Positions 7,937 to 14,956 are shown, counted from the stretch's first letter. The stretch is 14,956 nt of DNA from Pseudomonadota bacterium (GCA_023399465.1 JAEWPB010000061.1:1-14956), one strand, 5' to 3'. A program made the numbers and translations. The notes: a model not told the origin generated them from the letters alone.

Positions 7937-9349
7937 ATGGCCCTACAGGACGTTCGTACCGGGACGCGCAACGAGGCGGGAATCGCCGCCGTCTGCGGGA
8001 TCTTGAAGCAGGCGCTCGGCGAGCGGTTCCAGACGGGCGAGGCGTTTCGAGCCCAGCATGCGCACACGACCACCTACATTCCCTCGCAGCTTCCCGACGG
8101 CGTCGCCTTTGTCGAGACGAGCGAGGACGTGAAGACGATCGTCAGGACCTGCGCCGAGCACAAGGTGCCGGTCATTCCCTTCGGCACGGGATCGTCGCTG
8201 GAAGGGCAGGTCAATGCGCCGAACGGCGGCATCTCGATCGACTTCAGCCGCATGAACCGCATCCTGGCAGTCAATGCCGAGGATCTGGATTGCACGGTCG
8301 AGCCCGGCGTGACGCGCGAGCAGCTCAACACCTATCTGCGCGATACCGGTCTGTTCTTCCCGATCGATCCGGGCGCGAACGCCTCGATCGGCGGGATGGC
8401 CTCGACCCGGGCATCGGGCACCAACGCGGTGCGCTACGGCACGATGAAGGACGCAGTGCTTTCGCTGACTGCCGTCACTGCACGCGGCGAGGAAATCTGC
8501 ACGGCGCGACGCGCGCGCAAGTCCTCCGCCGGCTATGATCTCACCCGCCTTCTGGTCGGGGCCGAAGGCACGCTCGGCGTGCTGACCTCGGTCACGCTGC
8601 GGCTGCAGGGCATCCCCCAGAAGATCGCCGGCGGCGTCTGTGCGTTTCCGAGCATCAAGGCAGCCTGCGACGCGGTGATCCTGACAATCCAGATGGGCGT
8701 TCCGGTGGCGCGCATCGAACTGCTCGACGAGATGCAGATCAGGGCCTGCAACGCCTATTCCGGTCTTTCCTACGAGGAGAAGCCGACGCTGTTCCTCGAG
8801 TTCCATGGCACCGAGGAGACGGTGACGCTGCAATCGGAGCAGTTCGCCGAAATCGCCGCCGAGTTTGGCGGGGAGAATTTCCAGTGGACCGCCAATGCCG
8901 AAGAGCGCTCCAAGCTGTGGAAAGCCCGCCACGACGCCTACTGGGCCTCACGGGCGCTGGCGCCGGAGCTCAATGCGCTCTCCACCGACGTCTGCGTGCC
9001 GATCTCCAGGCTTGCCGATTGTGTCACCGAGACCCAGGCGGATATCCGCGAGCATGGCTATCTTGCGCCGATCGTCGGCCATGCCGGTGACGGCAATTTC
9101 CACGTGCTGCTGCTTTTCAACGACCAGGATGCCGGCGAGGTGGCCCGCGCCGAGGCATTCGTCCGGCGGCTCAATACCCGCGCCCTGTCGATGGATGGCA
9201 CCTGCACCGGCGAGCATGGCGTGGGGCAGGGCAAGATGGCGTTCCTCGAGGAGGAACTTGCCGGTTCTGTCGACCTGATGCGTGAGATCAAGCGCGCGGT
9301 GGATCCGGACAACATTCTCAATCCCGGCAAGATCTTCCACCTTCGCTGA
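7937..9349 (+). CDS. FAD-linked 2-hydroxyacid dehydrogenase, D-lactate dehydrogenase (cytochrome) type
   Basis: A 470-residue flavoprotein of the GlcD/DLD family, which oxidises D-lactate, glycolate or related 2-hydroxyacids to the 2-oxoacid and passes electrons to cytochrome c or quinone. The N-terminal PCMH-type FAD domain (roughly 45-220) shows PFGTGSSLEGQV (from Pro81), SIGGMASTRASGTNAVRYGTM and GAEGTLGV. The C-terminal FAD-oxidase domain shows VGHAGDGNFH (His382), TGEHGVGQGK (Glu426-His427) and the closing DPDNILNPGKIF. The motifs favour the DLD branch, but the substrate needs testing. The frame is open back to 7757, but ATG 7937 has AGGAG 8 nt upstream and gives the normal family length. 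There is no signal peptide. No GlcE or GlcF partner follows, in line with a stand-alone DLD enzyme. Confidence 0.9.
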   Translation: MALQDVRTGTRNEAGIAAVCGILKQALGERFQTGEAFRAQHAHTTTYIPSQLPDGVAFVETSEDVKTIVRTCAEHKVPVIPFGTGSSLEGQVNAPNGGISIDFSRMNRILAVNAEDLDCTVEPGVTREQLNTYLRDTGLFFPIDPGANASIGGMASTRASGTNAVRYGTMKDAVLSLTAVTARGEEICTARRARKSSAGYDLTRLLVGAEGTLGVLTSVTLRLQGIPQKIAGGVCAFPSIKAACDAVILTIQMGVPVARIELLDEMQIRACNAYSGLSYEEKPTLFLEFHGTEETVTLQSEQFAEIAAEFGGENFQWTANAEERSKLWKARHDAYWASRALAPELNALSTDVCVPISRLADCVTETQADIREHGYLAPIVGHAGDGNFHVLLLFNDQDAGEVARAEAFVRRLNTRALSMDGTCTGEHGVGQGKMAFLEEELAGSVDLMREIKRAVDPDNILNPGKIFHLR

Positions 9350-9664
9350 CCGTGCCAAAGGAATTTTTCCGAATGGCTTGTTCCCGTAGCGAAAGAAGCT
9401 AGGGTCAGGACTCACTGAACGAGTGTATTCTGGTTCGAAGATGCCGCGGTGGGCCGACCCGAGAGGGCGCGTGATGCCCGCATCTTCAGACCGGAAGAAC
9501 GAAGTTGATTGTCGCGCCCGAAAGGGGCGAGAAGCCATGAAATTGCGGGAATTTCCCGCGGCTGCCGTAATCCTGACACCAAATCCGCGCGCTTCCGCCG
9601 GATGGTATGACTAGGACGTCGGCTCTGGAATTTCCCATCGCGATGGGCACGGAGAAATGAAGCG
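9350..9664 (+). other. 315-bp non-coding region with several hairpins, leader of the AsmA-like gene
   Basis: No convincing gene was seen. Three hairpins lie in series. The first is a long imperfect stem, 9428-9444 with 9480-9496: 17 positions, one C-A mismatch and two G-U pairs, whose apical part holds a CCC-GAGA-GGG hairpin. The second is CGCCC (9515-9519) with GGGCG (9525-9529). The third is the near-palindrome GCGGGAATTTCCCGC (9545-9559). This is compatible with a structured leader or small RNA on the plus strand. No known Rfam family was recognised and no promoter could be fixed. Confidence 0.4.
9634..9647. repeat. 14-bp perfect palindrome just before the AsmA-like gene
   Basis: CCCATCGCGATGGG, ending 3 nt before the GGAG ribosome binding site (9651-9654). 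In RNA it could form a short stem near the SD; in DNA it could be an operator. Confidence 0.4.
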
Positions 9665-12600
9665 GTGCTTGGACGAATACTAGTCTTCCTGGGCGGTCTG
9701 CTTGTGGTGCTGCTCTTTGCGGCCCTGCTTGCGCCGCTTTTCGTCGACTGGACGAATTTCCGCAAAGGATTCGAGGATCAGGCAAGCCGTATCATCGGCA
9801 AGAAGGTCGTGGTTCACGGGGAGGTCGACGCGCGGATCCTGCCGTTCCCCTCGGTAACGCTGCATGACGTGCGCGTCGGGCAGGACCAGGACGGCTCGCC
9901 GCTGGTCCAGATCGCGGAATTCTCGATGGATGCCGAACTGGCGCCCTTCCTGAGCGGCGAAGCGCTGATCTTCGAAATGCGCATCAACGAGCCGAAGGCG
10001 CGCGTGCGCCTGCTGAAGGACGGCACGCTCGACTGGATGCGTGGAAGCCGTGCCGATATCCCCGCCAAGTCGGTCGTGCTCGAGAATGTTCAGGTCACCG
10101 GCGGCGAAATCGAATTCATCGACGAACAATCGGGGCGGACGCGCCGGGTGACCGGCCTCAACGCCGAGATGTCCGCCCGTTCGCTCGCCGGGCCGTGGCG
10201 CGTCGAGGGCAGTGGCGCGCTCGATGGCCAGCGCGCCGACTTCACCTTCATCACGAGCCCGCCGGACGAGGAGGACGGTACCGTCAGGCTGATGAGCCGG
10301 ATCGTTCCCGAACAGCAACCGGTCATGGCCGAACTCGATGGCGAACTCAGCGTCGTCGACGGCAGGCCGAGATATGCCGGCCGGTTCACTGCCGGACTGG
10401 TGCCGGTGCCGGGCGAAGATGAGCAGAAGCAGAAGACACCGGGGCCACGGCTGACCGGGGACTTCGTGCTGACCAATGAAAGCATCCGCGTGCCTTCCTA
10501 CCGGCTCCAGGTCGGGCCGCTCAACGATCCCTATGTCGTTACCGGCGAGGCGACGCTCGATACCGGCAGCGAGCCGAAGTTCCTGCTCACAGCCGAAGGC
10601 CAGCAGATCGATGTCAACCAGCTCGGCAAAAACGGTCGCGGCGGCAAGACCGATCGCGACGGCAAGCCGTCGATCCAGCAGCGCCTGAATGCGCTGATAG
10701 CGCTTGCAGCGCGCATCCCCATTCCGCAGGTGCCCGGGCGTGCGACCCTGCGCCTGCCGGCGATCGTCATCGGCGATACGACCATCCGCGATGCCCGCGT
10801 CGACCTGCGGCCGGCCGGGAACGGCTGGACCATAGACAATGCCGTGGCAATCCTGCCGGGACGTACCCATGTCGAGGCGAAGGGCGACCTGCAGCTCCAG
10901 GGGGAGCCGTCGTTCAAGGGTAATCTTCTGGTCGCCAGCAACCAGCCTTCGGGCCTGGCGAGCTGGCTGTCGGGTTCGGTCGATCCGGCAATCCGCAAGT
11001 TGCAGGCGGCGGGCTTTTCCGCCGATGTCAATCTCGGACCGCATGTGCAGCGCTTCGAGAACCTCGAAGTCGCGATCGGGACGGCCATTCTCAAGGGCAG
11101 TATAGAGCGCCAGGTGCTGGTGGAGCAGAAGCCGAGCCTGTCGATCAATCTGACCGGTGACGAGGTCGATCTCGACGCGCTGCGCGCAATTGCCGGCCTG
11201 TTCGGCGGCGATGAGAGCGGCCTCGAGATTCTCGGCCATCAGATCGCTGCGCGATTGAAGGCGGCCCGCGTGACCGCATCCGGCGTCGCCGCGAGCAACG
11301 TCGAGACGGCGCTGACCTATGCAAGTGGCGCGCTTTCGCTCGAACGCCTGACGATCGGCGACATTTCCGGCGCCGCCATCACCGCGATCGGCAAGGCCGA
11401 GGGGACGCTCGCCGATTTTGCCGGGACGGGCAAGCTGACCTTCCGCGCCGCCGATCCCGAGGGCTTTCTCGCCATGCTGCGTGACCGCCTGCCGCAGCAT
11501 CCCGTCATCGACCGTCTGGTGCGCAATGCGCATTGGTATGCCGACGCCGACATGAAGCTGACCGTATCGCTGGCCCGCGGCGACGACGCCGGGTTGCAGA
11601 TCAAGATGAACGGCACTGCAAACCGCAGCCGCATCAACCTCGACTACCAGCTATCCGATGTGCAGGCCTTCGGCACCGACGGCAACATGAACCTTCAGGC
11701 GACCCTGGAGAATTCGTCGATCCCGACGCTGCTCGGGCAGGCGGGTCTCGATCCGCTGCCGCTCGATGTCGACACCAACGGATTGCTGGCGATCCAGATG
11801 AAGATGGCCGGGGCGGAGCCGGCCGACACGACCCTGACGTTCCGCACCGAGCAGACGTCCTTCTCCGCGAACGGCAAGGTCGACATGAGGCCCGCGAGCT
11901 TTCCCGCGGGGCAGCTCAAGCTTGCGCTCGAAAGCAAGGATATCGAGCCCTACCTGCTGATGAATGCCGTGGCCGTGCCGCAGTTCGGCGTCGGGCTTCC
12001 GGTGACGCTTGCCGCCGATGCGGTGATCGGCGCCGACAAGATCGACCTGCAGAACATCGCCGGCAAGGTTGCGGAAAACACCGTCGGCGGACAGCTTGTG
12101 TACGACCGAAAGGCGGCTGAACCGAAGCTTGGCGGAAAGCTCAACCTTGCATTTGCGGATGCCGGCTGGCTGGCTGAAGCGGTCTACGGGCCGCTCACCG
12201 ACCCGACGACGGGCGCCCTTTCGACGACGGCGATCGGCAAACCCTCGTTCAGCGGGCTCGATTTCAATGTCGAGCTGACGTCGAAGACATTCTGGCCGGG
12301 CGTGTTCGGCCCGATCCGCGATTTTGCCGCCGGCCTCGTCTACAAGGGCGACGAACTGACCCTCAACGACATTACCGGCAAATGGAGCGGCGGCGATCTC
12401 ACCGGCCGGTTGCTGATGGCCAACAGCGGCGGAAAGGGCTTTCTCCAGTCGCGCTTCGATGTGGCGCAGGGCGATATCGCGGCCATTTCCTGGCAGGCAG
12501 GCGATACGCCCGTCGTCACCGGCCGTTTCGGCCTGACGCTGTCGGCGGAAGGAACCGGCAACACCATCGCCGACATAGCGGCTGGCGCCACCGGATCAGG

Positions 12601-13405
12601 GGAATTCCGCCTGTCGGATCTCCACGTCAACGGCCTCACTCTCGACGTGCTGAAGCCGCTGATTTCGGCCGCTGACCTCATCGACGGCGAAATCACCCCC
12701 GAAAAGGTTCAGCCGATCATCGAGACGCTGATCGACAACGGCGAAACGGCGCTCGGCAATGTCACGATCCCGTTCAACATCATCGCCGGCAATGCACGGA
12801 TCCAGGGCGTCGTCGCCGACAACGACCTGGCGCGGATCTCCGGCGCGGCGAATGTCGACCTCAGGGAGCAGACGATCGACGCCTCGCTGTCCGTGCTCTT
12901 CAATGCCGGCAAGGAGGCGTTGACCGGGGCCGATGCCGGCGTCCGCATCAACTATGCCGGCACGCTGGCGTCGCCCTCGCGTACGATGGATGTGACCGAC
13001 ATTGCCGGGTTCCTGTCGATGCGCGCGTTCGAGCTCGAACGCCACCGGGTGGAAAAGCTGCAGTCCAATGTCCTCGAAAAGCAGCGCCTGCGGCGCGAGG
13101 CGGCCTTGGTCAAGGCGCGTGAAGACGAGCGCGAGGAGCGGGCGGCGAAGGCCCGCGAGGAAGAGCGGCTGCGCATCGAGGTGGAGGAGCGCCGCAAGCG
13201 GATGGCCGCCGAAGAAGAGGCGCGCCGCAAGGCAGCCGCGGAAGCCGCGAAGGAACTGAACAGGGCGCCGGCGGAAGCGTGGCGCGTGCCCGATCGCGAC
13301 CTTGACGGCGCTACCCCGGCGATGCCGGTCAATCCGAGCGAGAAGGTGTTCCGCGAGCCGCTGCCTCCGGTGCCGGGCCACCCGGCAGAGGGACGCATCC
13401 AGTAA
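9665..13405 (+). CDS. AsmA-family envelope biogenesis protein
   Basis: A 1246-residue protein anchored by one N-terminal transmembrane helix (LVFLGGLLVVLLFAALLAPLF) with the rest in the periplasm. AsmA-like proteins (AsmA, TamB, YhdP, YdbH) form long beta-groove structures linked to lipid transport and outer-membrane assembly. The N-terminal AsmA signature follows the anchor (VDWTNFRKGFEDQASRIIGKKVVVHGEVDARILPFPSVTLHDVRVG, given here only as a landmark near residues 23-70), and an AsmA_2-like module lies near the C-terminus (TGSGEFRLSDLHVNGLTLDVL to TDIAGFLSMRAFE). Unusual is the tail: from about residue 1119 to 1200 it is a highly charged K/R/E/A-rich helix, probably coiled coil, then a Pro-rich end. 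The start is GTG 9665, with GGAG 10 nt upstream; no in-frame ATG precedes the anchor helix. An ATG at 9657 in another frame gives only eight codons (MKRCLDEY). It stands alone, converging on the RHH gene. Confidence 0.9.
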   Translation: MLGRILVFLGGLLVVLLFAALLAPLFVDWTNFRKGFEDQASRIIGKKVVVHGEVDARILPFPSVTLHDVRVGQDQDGSPLVQIAEFSMDAELAPFLSGEALIFEMRINEPKARVRLLKDGTLDWMRGSRADIPAKSVVLENVQVTGGEIEFIDEQSGRTRRVTGLNAEMSARSLAGPWRVEGSGALDGQRADFTFITSPPDEEDGTVRLMSRIVPEQQPVMAELDGELSVVDGRPRYAGRFTAGLVPVPGEDEQKQKTPGPRLTGDFVLTNESIRVPSYRLQVGPLNDPYVVTGEATLDTGSEPKFLLTAEGQQIDVNQLGKNGRGGKTDRDGKPSIQQRLNALIALAARIPIPQVPGRATLRLPAIVIGDTTIRDARVDLRPAGNGWTIDNAVAILPGRTHVEAKGDLQLQGEPSFKGNLLVASNQPSGLASWLSGSVDPAIRKLQAAGFSADVNLGPHVQRFENLEVAIGTAILKGSIERQVLVEQKPSLSINLTGDEVDLDALRAIAGLFGGDESGLEILGHQIAARLKAARVTASGVAASNVETALTYASGALSLERLTIGDISGAAITAIGKAEGTLADFAGTGKLTFRAADPEGFLAMLRDRLPQHPVIDRLVRNAHWYADADMKLTVSLARGDDAGLQIKMNGTANRSRINLDYQLSDVQAFGTDGNMNLQATLENSSIPTLLGQAGLDPLPLDVDTNGLLAIQMKMAGAEPADTTLTFRTEQTSFSANGKVDMRPASFPAGQLKLALESKDIEPYLLMNAVAVPQFGVGLPVTLAADAVIGADKIDLQNIAGKVAENTVGGQLVYDRKAAEPKLGGKLNLAFADAGWLAEAVYGPLTDPTTGALSTTAIGKPSFSGLDFNVELTSKTFWPGVFGPIRDFAAGLVYKGDELTLNDITGKWSGGDLTGRLLMANSGGKGFLQSRFDVAQGDIAAISWQAGDTPVVTGRFGLTLSAEGTGNTIADIAAGATGSGEFRLSDLHVNGLTLDVLKPLISAADLIDGEITPEKVQPIIETLIDNGETALGNVTIPFNIIAGNARIQGVVADNDLARISGAANVDLREQTIDASLSVLFNAGKEALTGADAGVRINYAGTLASPSRTMDVTDIAGFLSMRAFELERHRVEKLQSNVLEKQRLRREAALVKAREDEREERAAKAREEERLRIEVEERRKRMAAEEEARRKAAAEAAKELNRAPAEAWRVPDRDLDGATPAMPVNPSEKVFREPLPPVPGHPAEGRIQ

Positions 13406-13468
13406 CGCCGGAGCGGGAGCTGGAGCGGCAGTCAGTTCAACGGCAGGGGTCAGGAGCGCGGAGCATGC

Positions 13469-13714
13469 CTAGTGAGCTTGCGCCGACGGTTCCTGCGCCC
13501 CGCCGCCATTTTTCTTGACCCAGGCGAGAACGTAGACCCTGAGCGCCGATGACAGGTTGCTCTCCGGCTGGCGGTTGTCGTCGATTTCGGCGAGAAGCGC
13601 GGCGAGCGGCATGTTTCGCGCGTGGGCGATCGCCTTCAACTCCTCCCAGAACGCGTCCTCGAGCGAGAAACTGGTCCGATGGCCGTGAAGGGTTGCGGAG
13701 TGCTTGCGTATCAT
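13469..13714 (-). CDS. Ribbon-helix-helix domain protein (RHH_4 type)
   Basis: An 81-residue protein matching the short alphaproteobacterial RHH family: HGHRTSFSLEDAFWEELKAIAHARNMPLAALLAEIDD, then LSSALRVYVLAW. The RTSFSLE strand would be the DNA-contacting ribbon, followed by two helices, as in Arc/MetJ-like dimers. It is likely a DNA-binding regulator, target unknown. ATG 13714 is chosen; it has a weak SD (AGG, 5 nt upstream). The frame continues to a TTG at 13759, but that adds an Arg/Ala-rich stretch not typical of the family. It is the last gene of the minus-strand group after sspB and the DUF4169 gene, and its stop faces the AsmA gene 63 bp away; no terminator was recognised there. Confidence 0.85.
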   Translation of the reverse strand: MIRKHSATLHGHRTSFSLEDAFWEELKAIAHARNMPLAALLAEIDDNRQPESNLSSALRVYVLAWVKKNGGGAQEPSAQAH

Positions 13715-13816
13715 GGCTGCCTGTTTCCGGGCCCGCGCTCGACCACGCGCTGTTGGCAAATTGATTCAACTCCCTCGCGGGGAGAGTCAGGAAAGGGAGC
13801 CAAGCGGCTGAAAACG

Positions 13817-13832
13817 AATCCGTTTCCGGATT
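13817..13832 (-). terminator. Weak rho-independent terminator after the DUF4169 gene
   Basis: On the minus strand AATCCG-GAAA-CGGATT (stem of six, GNRA loop) is followed within 2 nt by four T. It lies 18 nt past the DUF4169 stop codon. The short stem suggests partial termination, so the RHH gene may be read by leakage or from its own promoter in 13715-13816. Confidence 0.4.
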
Positions 13833-13849
13833 TGTGGTCGGCGGAGAGG

Positions 13850-14044
13850 TTACTCGCGGCCATCCGGACTTTCGATGCGGCCCTGATCGAGCGCCTTCTC
13901 GGCCTTTTCGTTGAGCGCCTTGGTCAGGTTCTTTTCCGCCTTGGTGCGGCCGAAGCTGATGCGGTTCTGCTCGGCCTGCTTGTCCTTCGCGGTGCGCGTC
14001 TGTTGCTTGCGAAACTGGCGCAGGTTGACGACGTCGGCGCTCAT
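13850..14044 (-). CDS. DUF4169 family small protein
   Basis: A 64-residue, highly charged, probably helical protein of unknown function, recognised by family pattern: VVNLRQFRKQ at the N-terminus, then KDKQAEQNRISFGRTKAEKNLTKAL. The family is small, cytoplasmic and found in alphaproteobacteria. The ATG at 14044 has GAGG 7 nt upstream. It lies 47 bp after sspB, with a rho-independent terminator in between. Residues 5-14 resemble the last residues of SspB (VVSLDSFRKK), which hints at a shared binding partner, possibly ClpX; this is inference only. No catalytic or metal-binding residues are apparent. Confidence 0.85.
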   Translation of the reverse strand: MSADVVNLRQFRKQQTRTAKDKQAEQNRISFGRTKAEKNLTKALNEKAEKALDQGRIESPDGRE

Positions 14045-14059
14045 TCTGGGACCTCAAGG

Positions 14060-14086
14060 AAAAAAGGGAGGCGTACCGCCTCCCTT
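14060..14086 (-). terminator. Rho-independent terminator after sspB
   Basis: Perfect 10-bp stem (14064-14073 with 14077-14086), 3-nt loop. On the minus strand it runs into six T (14065-14060). It starts 5 nt past the sspB stop codon and its T-run ends 15 nt before the DUF4169 ATG. Confidence 0.88.
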
Positions 14087-14091
14087 GCGAC

Positions 14092-14604
14092 TTACTGCTT
14101 CTTGCGGAAGGAATCGAGCGAGACGACCGAGCCGGCCTTCTTGTCGTCGTCGCCGCCGGTCTTGTCGGCAGCGACTTCCTTGGGCGCTTCGGCGCTGACC
14201 GGATATGCGGTGATTTCGGCTGCCTCGATGTCGTCTTCCTCGGCGAGGGGAACGTCGAACTCCAGTTCGAAATTCACCGACGGATCATAGAAGCCGCGGA
14301 TGGCGTTGAACGGGATGACGAGACGTTCCGGGGTGTCGGAGAAGGAAAGGCCGATCTCGAACTGGGTATCCGTGACCTTCAGGTCCCAGAACTGGTGCTG
14401 GACGACGATGGTCATCTGCTCGGCGTATTTCGCCTTCAGGTACTGGGAAATGCGAACGCCGGGCGCGCCCGTGAGGAAGGTGATGAAGAAATGATGATCG
14501 CCGGGCAGACGGCCGGTCGCGGCGACTTCGGTCAATACCTTGCGAATGACGCCGCGCAGTGCATCCTGCGCCAGAATATCGTAGCGGATGTGGTCCTGCC
14601 CCAT
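14092..14604 (-). CDS. sspB: SspB-family ClpXP adaptor (alphaproteobacterial type)
   Basis: A 170-residue adaptor that binds ssrA-tagged proteins and delivers them to the ClpXP protease. The N-terminal substrate-binding fold spans about residues 1-118 (IRYDILAQDALRGVIRKVL, HHFFITFLTGAPGVRIS, MTIVVQHQFWDLKV, FEIGLSFSDTPERLVIPF, AIRGFYDPSVNFELEF). An acidic, flexible linker follows (about 120-158), and the protein ends in SVVSLDSFRKKQ, the conserved tail expected to dock on the ClpX N-domain. The ATG at 14604 has AGGA 5 nt upstream. It is directly downstream of, and on the same strand as, the tmRNA gene that makes the tag this adaptor recognises, with no clear terminator between them. Its own terminator follows the stop codon. 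Confidence 0.95.
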   Translation of the reverse strand: MGQDHIRYDILAQDALRGVIRKVLTEVAATGRLPGDHHFFITFLTGAPGVRISQYLKAKYAEQMTIVVQHQFWDLKVTDTQFEIGLSFSDTPERLVIPFNAIRGFYDPSVNFELEFDVPLAEEDDIEAAEITAYPVSAEAPKEVAADKTGGDDDKKAGSVVSLDSFRKKQ

Positions 14605-14704
14605 TTGATCCTGTCTTTCCTTGCGTATTTCCGGTCTTTTTAGATGAGGCTATATGCCACGGCGCGTAATTCAGGGGAACCCCCCGTCGCACGCGAGTCA
14701 GCGT

Positions 14705-14734
14705 ATCATACATAAATTCGGGCAAAGGGAGAAG
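14705..14734 (-). promoter_or_regulatory. Candidate sspB promoter
   Basis: On the minus strand TATGAT (14710-14705) is a good -10. An 18-nt spacer separates it from CTTCTC (14734-14729), which matches the rhizobial CTTGAC -35 at four of six bases. This would give a leader of about 95 nt. It may overlap the 3' end of the tmRNA coding piece. Confidence 0.35.
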
Positions 14735-14956
14735 GTGAAGGCTTCTGTTGCCAGGTGCCTTCGGACCCCGCCTTCAGGTGCTAACCAGAAGGGCTTAGGT
14801 CGGGTTTCCCGCACCGCCATTAGGCAGCGAGAGCATAACCCTTAGCGTTGTTGTCGTTTGCAACTACACTTGTGACCCGATAACGGCGGTATCATGCCGA
14901 GCAAAAGTTCGATCTTTACACCCTTGTCGATCCTATTTCGCCCCCATCAAAAGCCG
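14730..14956 (-). ncRNA. ssrA: tmRNA (ssrA), circularly permuted two-piece type; coding piece, gene cut by window edge
   Basis: On the minus strand, GCA at 14861 opens a 13-codon tag frame, ANDNNAKGYALAA, ending in TAA at 14822-14820. ANDN at the start and ALAA at the end are the marks of an alphaproteobacterial ssrA tag. About 84 nt upstream is the tRNA-like 5' end GGGGGCGAAATAGGATCGAC (from 14945), equivalent to the GGGGCUG...GAUUCGAC of one-piece tmRNA. The matching 3' acceptor strand and T-arm are not found downstream of the tag. In the permuted gene of alphaproteobacteria they come first, followed by a short intervening segment (14946-14956 would be its end), so they should lie just past the window. 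Downstream of the tag are a CGGG-AAA-CCCG hairpin and pseudoknot-like repeats of AGGTGCC. tmRNA frees stalled ribosomes and marks their products for proteolysis. The 3' boundary near 14730 is approximate. Confidence 0.93.

Noticed and set aside
9423..9614. Small open frame (63 codons), including a 25-codon frame from ATG 9537
   Set aside because: No recognisable protein pattern, and it overlaps predicted hairpins; a leader peptide cannot be excluded but is unsupported.
9680..11533. Minus-strand open frame of 617 codons opposite the AsmA-like gene
   Set aside because: No family resemblance, compositionally a mirror of the plus-strand gene, and no ribosome binding site context.
14681..14696. 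GGGGAACCCCCC element between ssrA and sspB as a terminator
   Set aside because: Loop would be only two to four bases and no T-run follows on the minus strand.
14285..14725. Minus-strand frame of 146 codons overlapping sspB and the tmRNA 3' flank
   Set aside because: Its larger part is an out-of-frame reading of sspB, and its start lies at the tmRNA 3' end.

Overview
The window is a high-GC chromosomal segment that looks alphaproteobacterial, most probably Rhizobiales (Hyphomicrobiales), close to Rhizobiaceae. The strongest evidence is at the right edge: a circularly permuted (two-piece type) tmRNA gene with tag ANDNNAKGYALAA, next to an alpha-type SspB, a DUF4169 protein and an RHH_4-type ribbon-helix-helix protein. 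No phage, CRISPR array, intact insertion sequence, tRNA or rRNA was seen. Most of the window is ordinary core or semi-core chromosome.

Left part (1-6080). The 3' bulk of an RND efflux permease (+) converges on a GNAT acetyltransferase / nitrilase-superfamily hydrolase pair (-), with a bidirectional terminator between them. The GNAT and hydrolase genes are coupled by a TGATG overlap. Divergent from that pair is a small NTF2/SnoaL-fold protein (+), followed by a YiaD-like OmpA lipoprotein with its own terminator.

Middle (6110-9660). An NCS1 nucleobase/hydantoin-type permease (-) is divergent from a D-lactate-dehydrogenase-like FAD oxidase (+). Their shared 320-bp intergenic region holds two perfect inverted repeats and a G9 tract at the permease ribosome binding site. 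A 315-bp non-coding stretch with several hairpins leads into the next gene.

Right part (9665-14956). A 1246-aa AsmA-family envelope protein (+) ends in a long charged helical tail. Facing it is a minus-strand group, in transcription order: ssrA (5' part cut by the window edge), sspB, DUF4169, RHH protein. ssrA makes the degradation tag of trans-translation, and SspB hands tagged proteins to ClpXP, so producer and adaptor of one proteolysis pathway sit side by side. The N-terminus of the DUF4169 protein (VVNLRQFRKQ) resembles the C-terminal tail of SspB (VVSLDSFRKK), the presumed ClpX-docking end. This suggests, without proving it, that the DUF4169 protein is also a ClpX partner. A rho-independent terminator lies between sspB and the DUF4169 gene, almost touching the latter's ribosome binding site.
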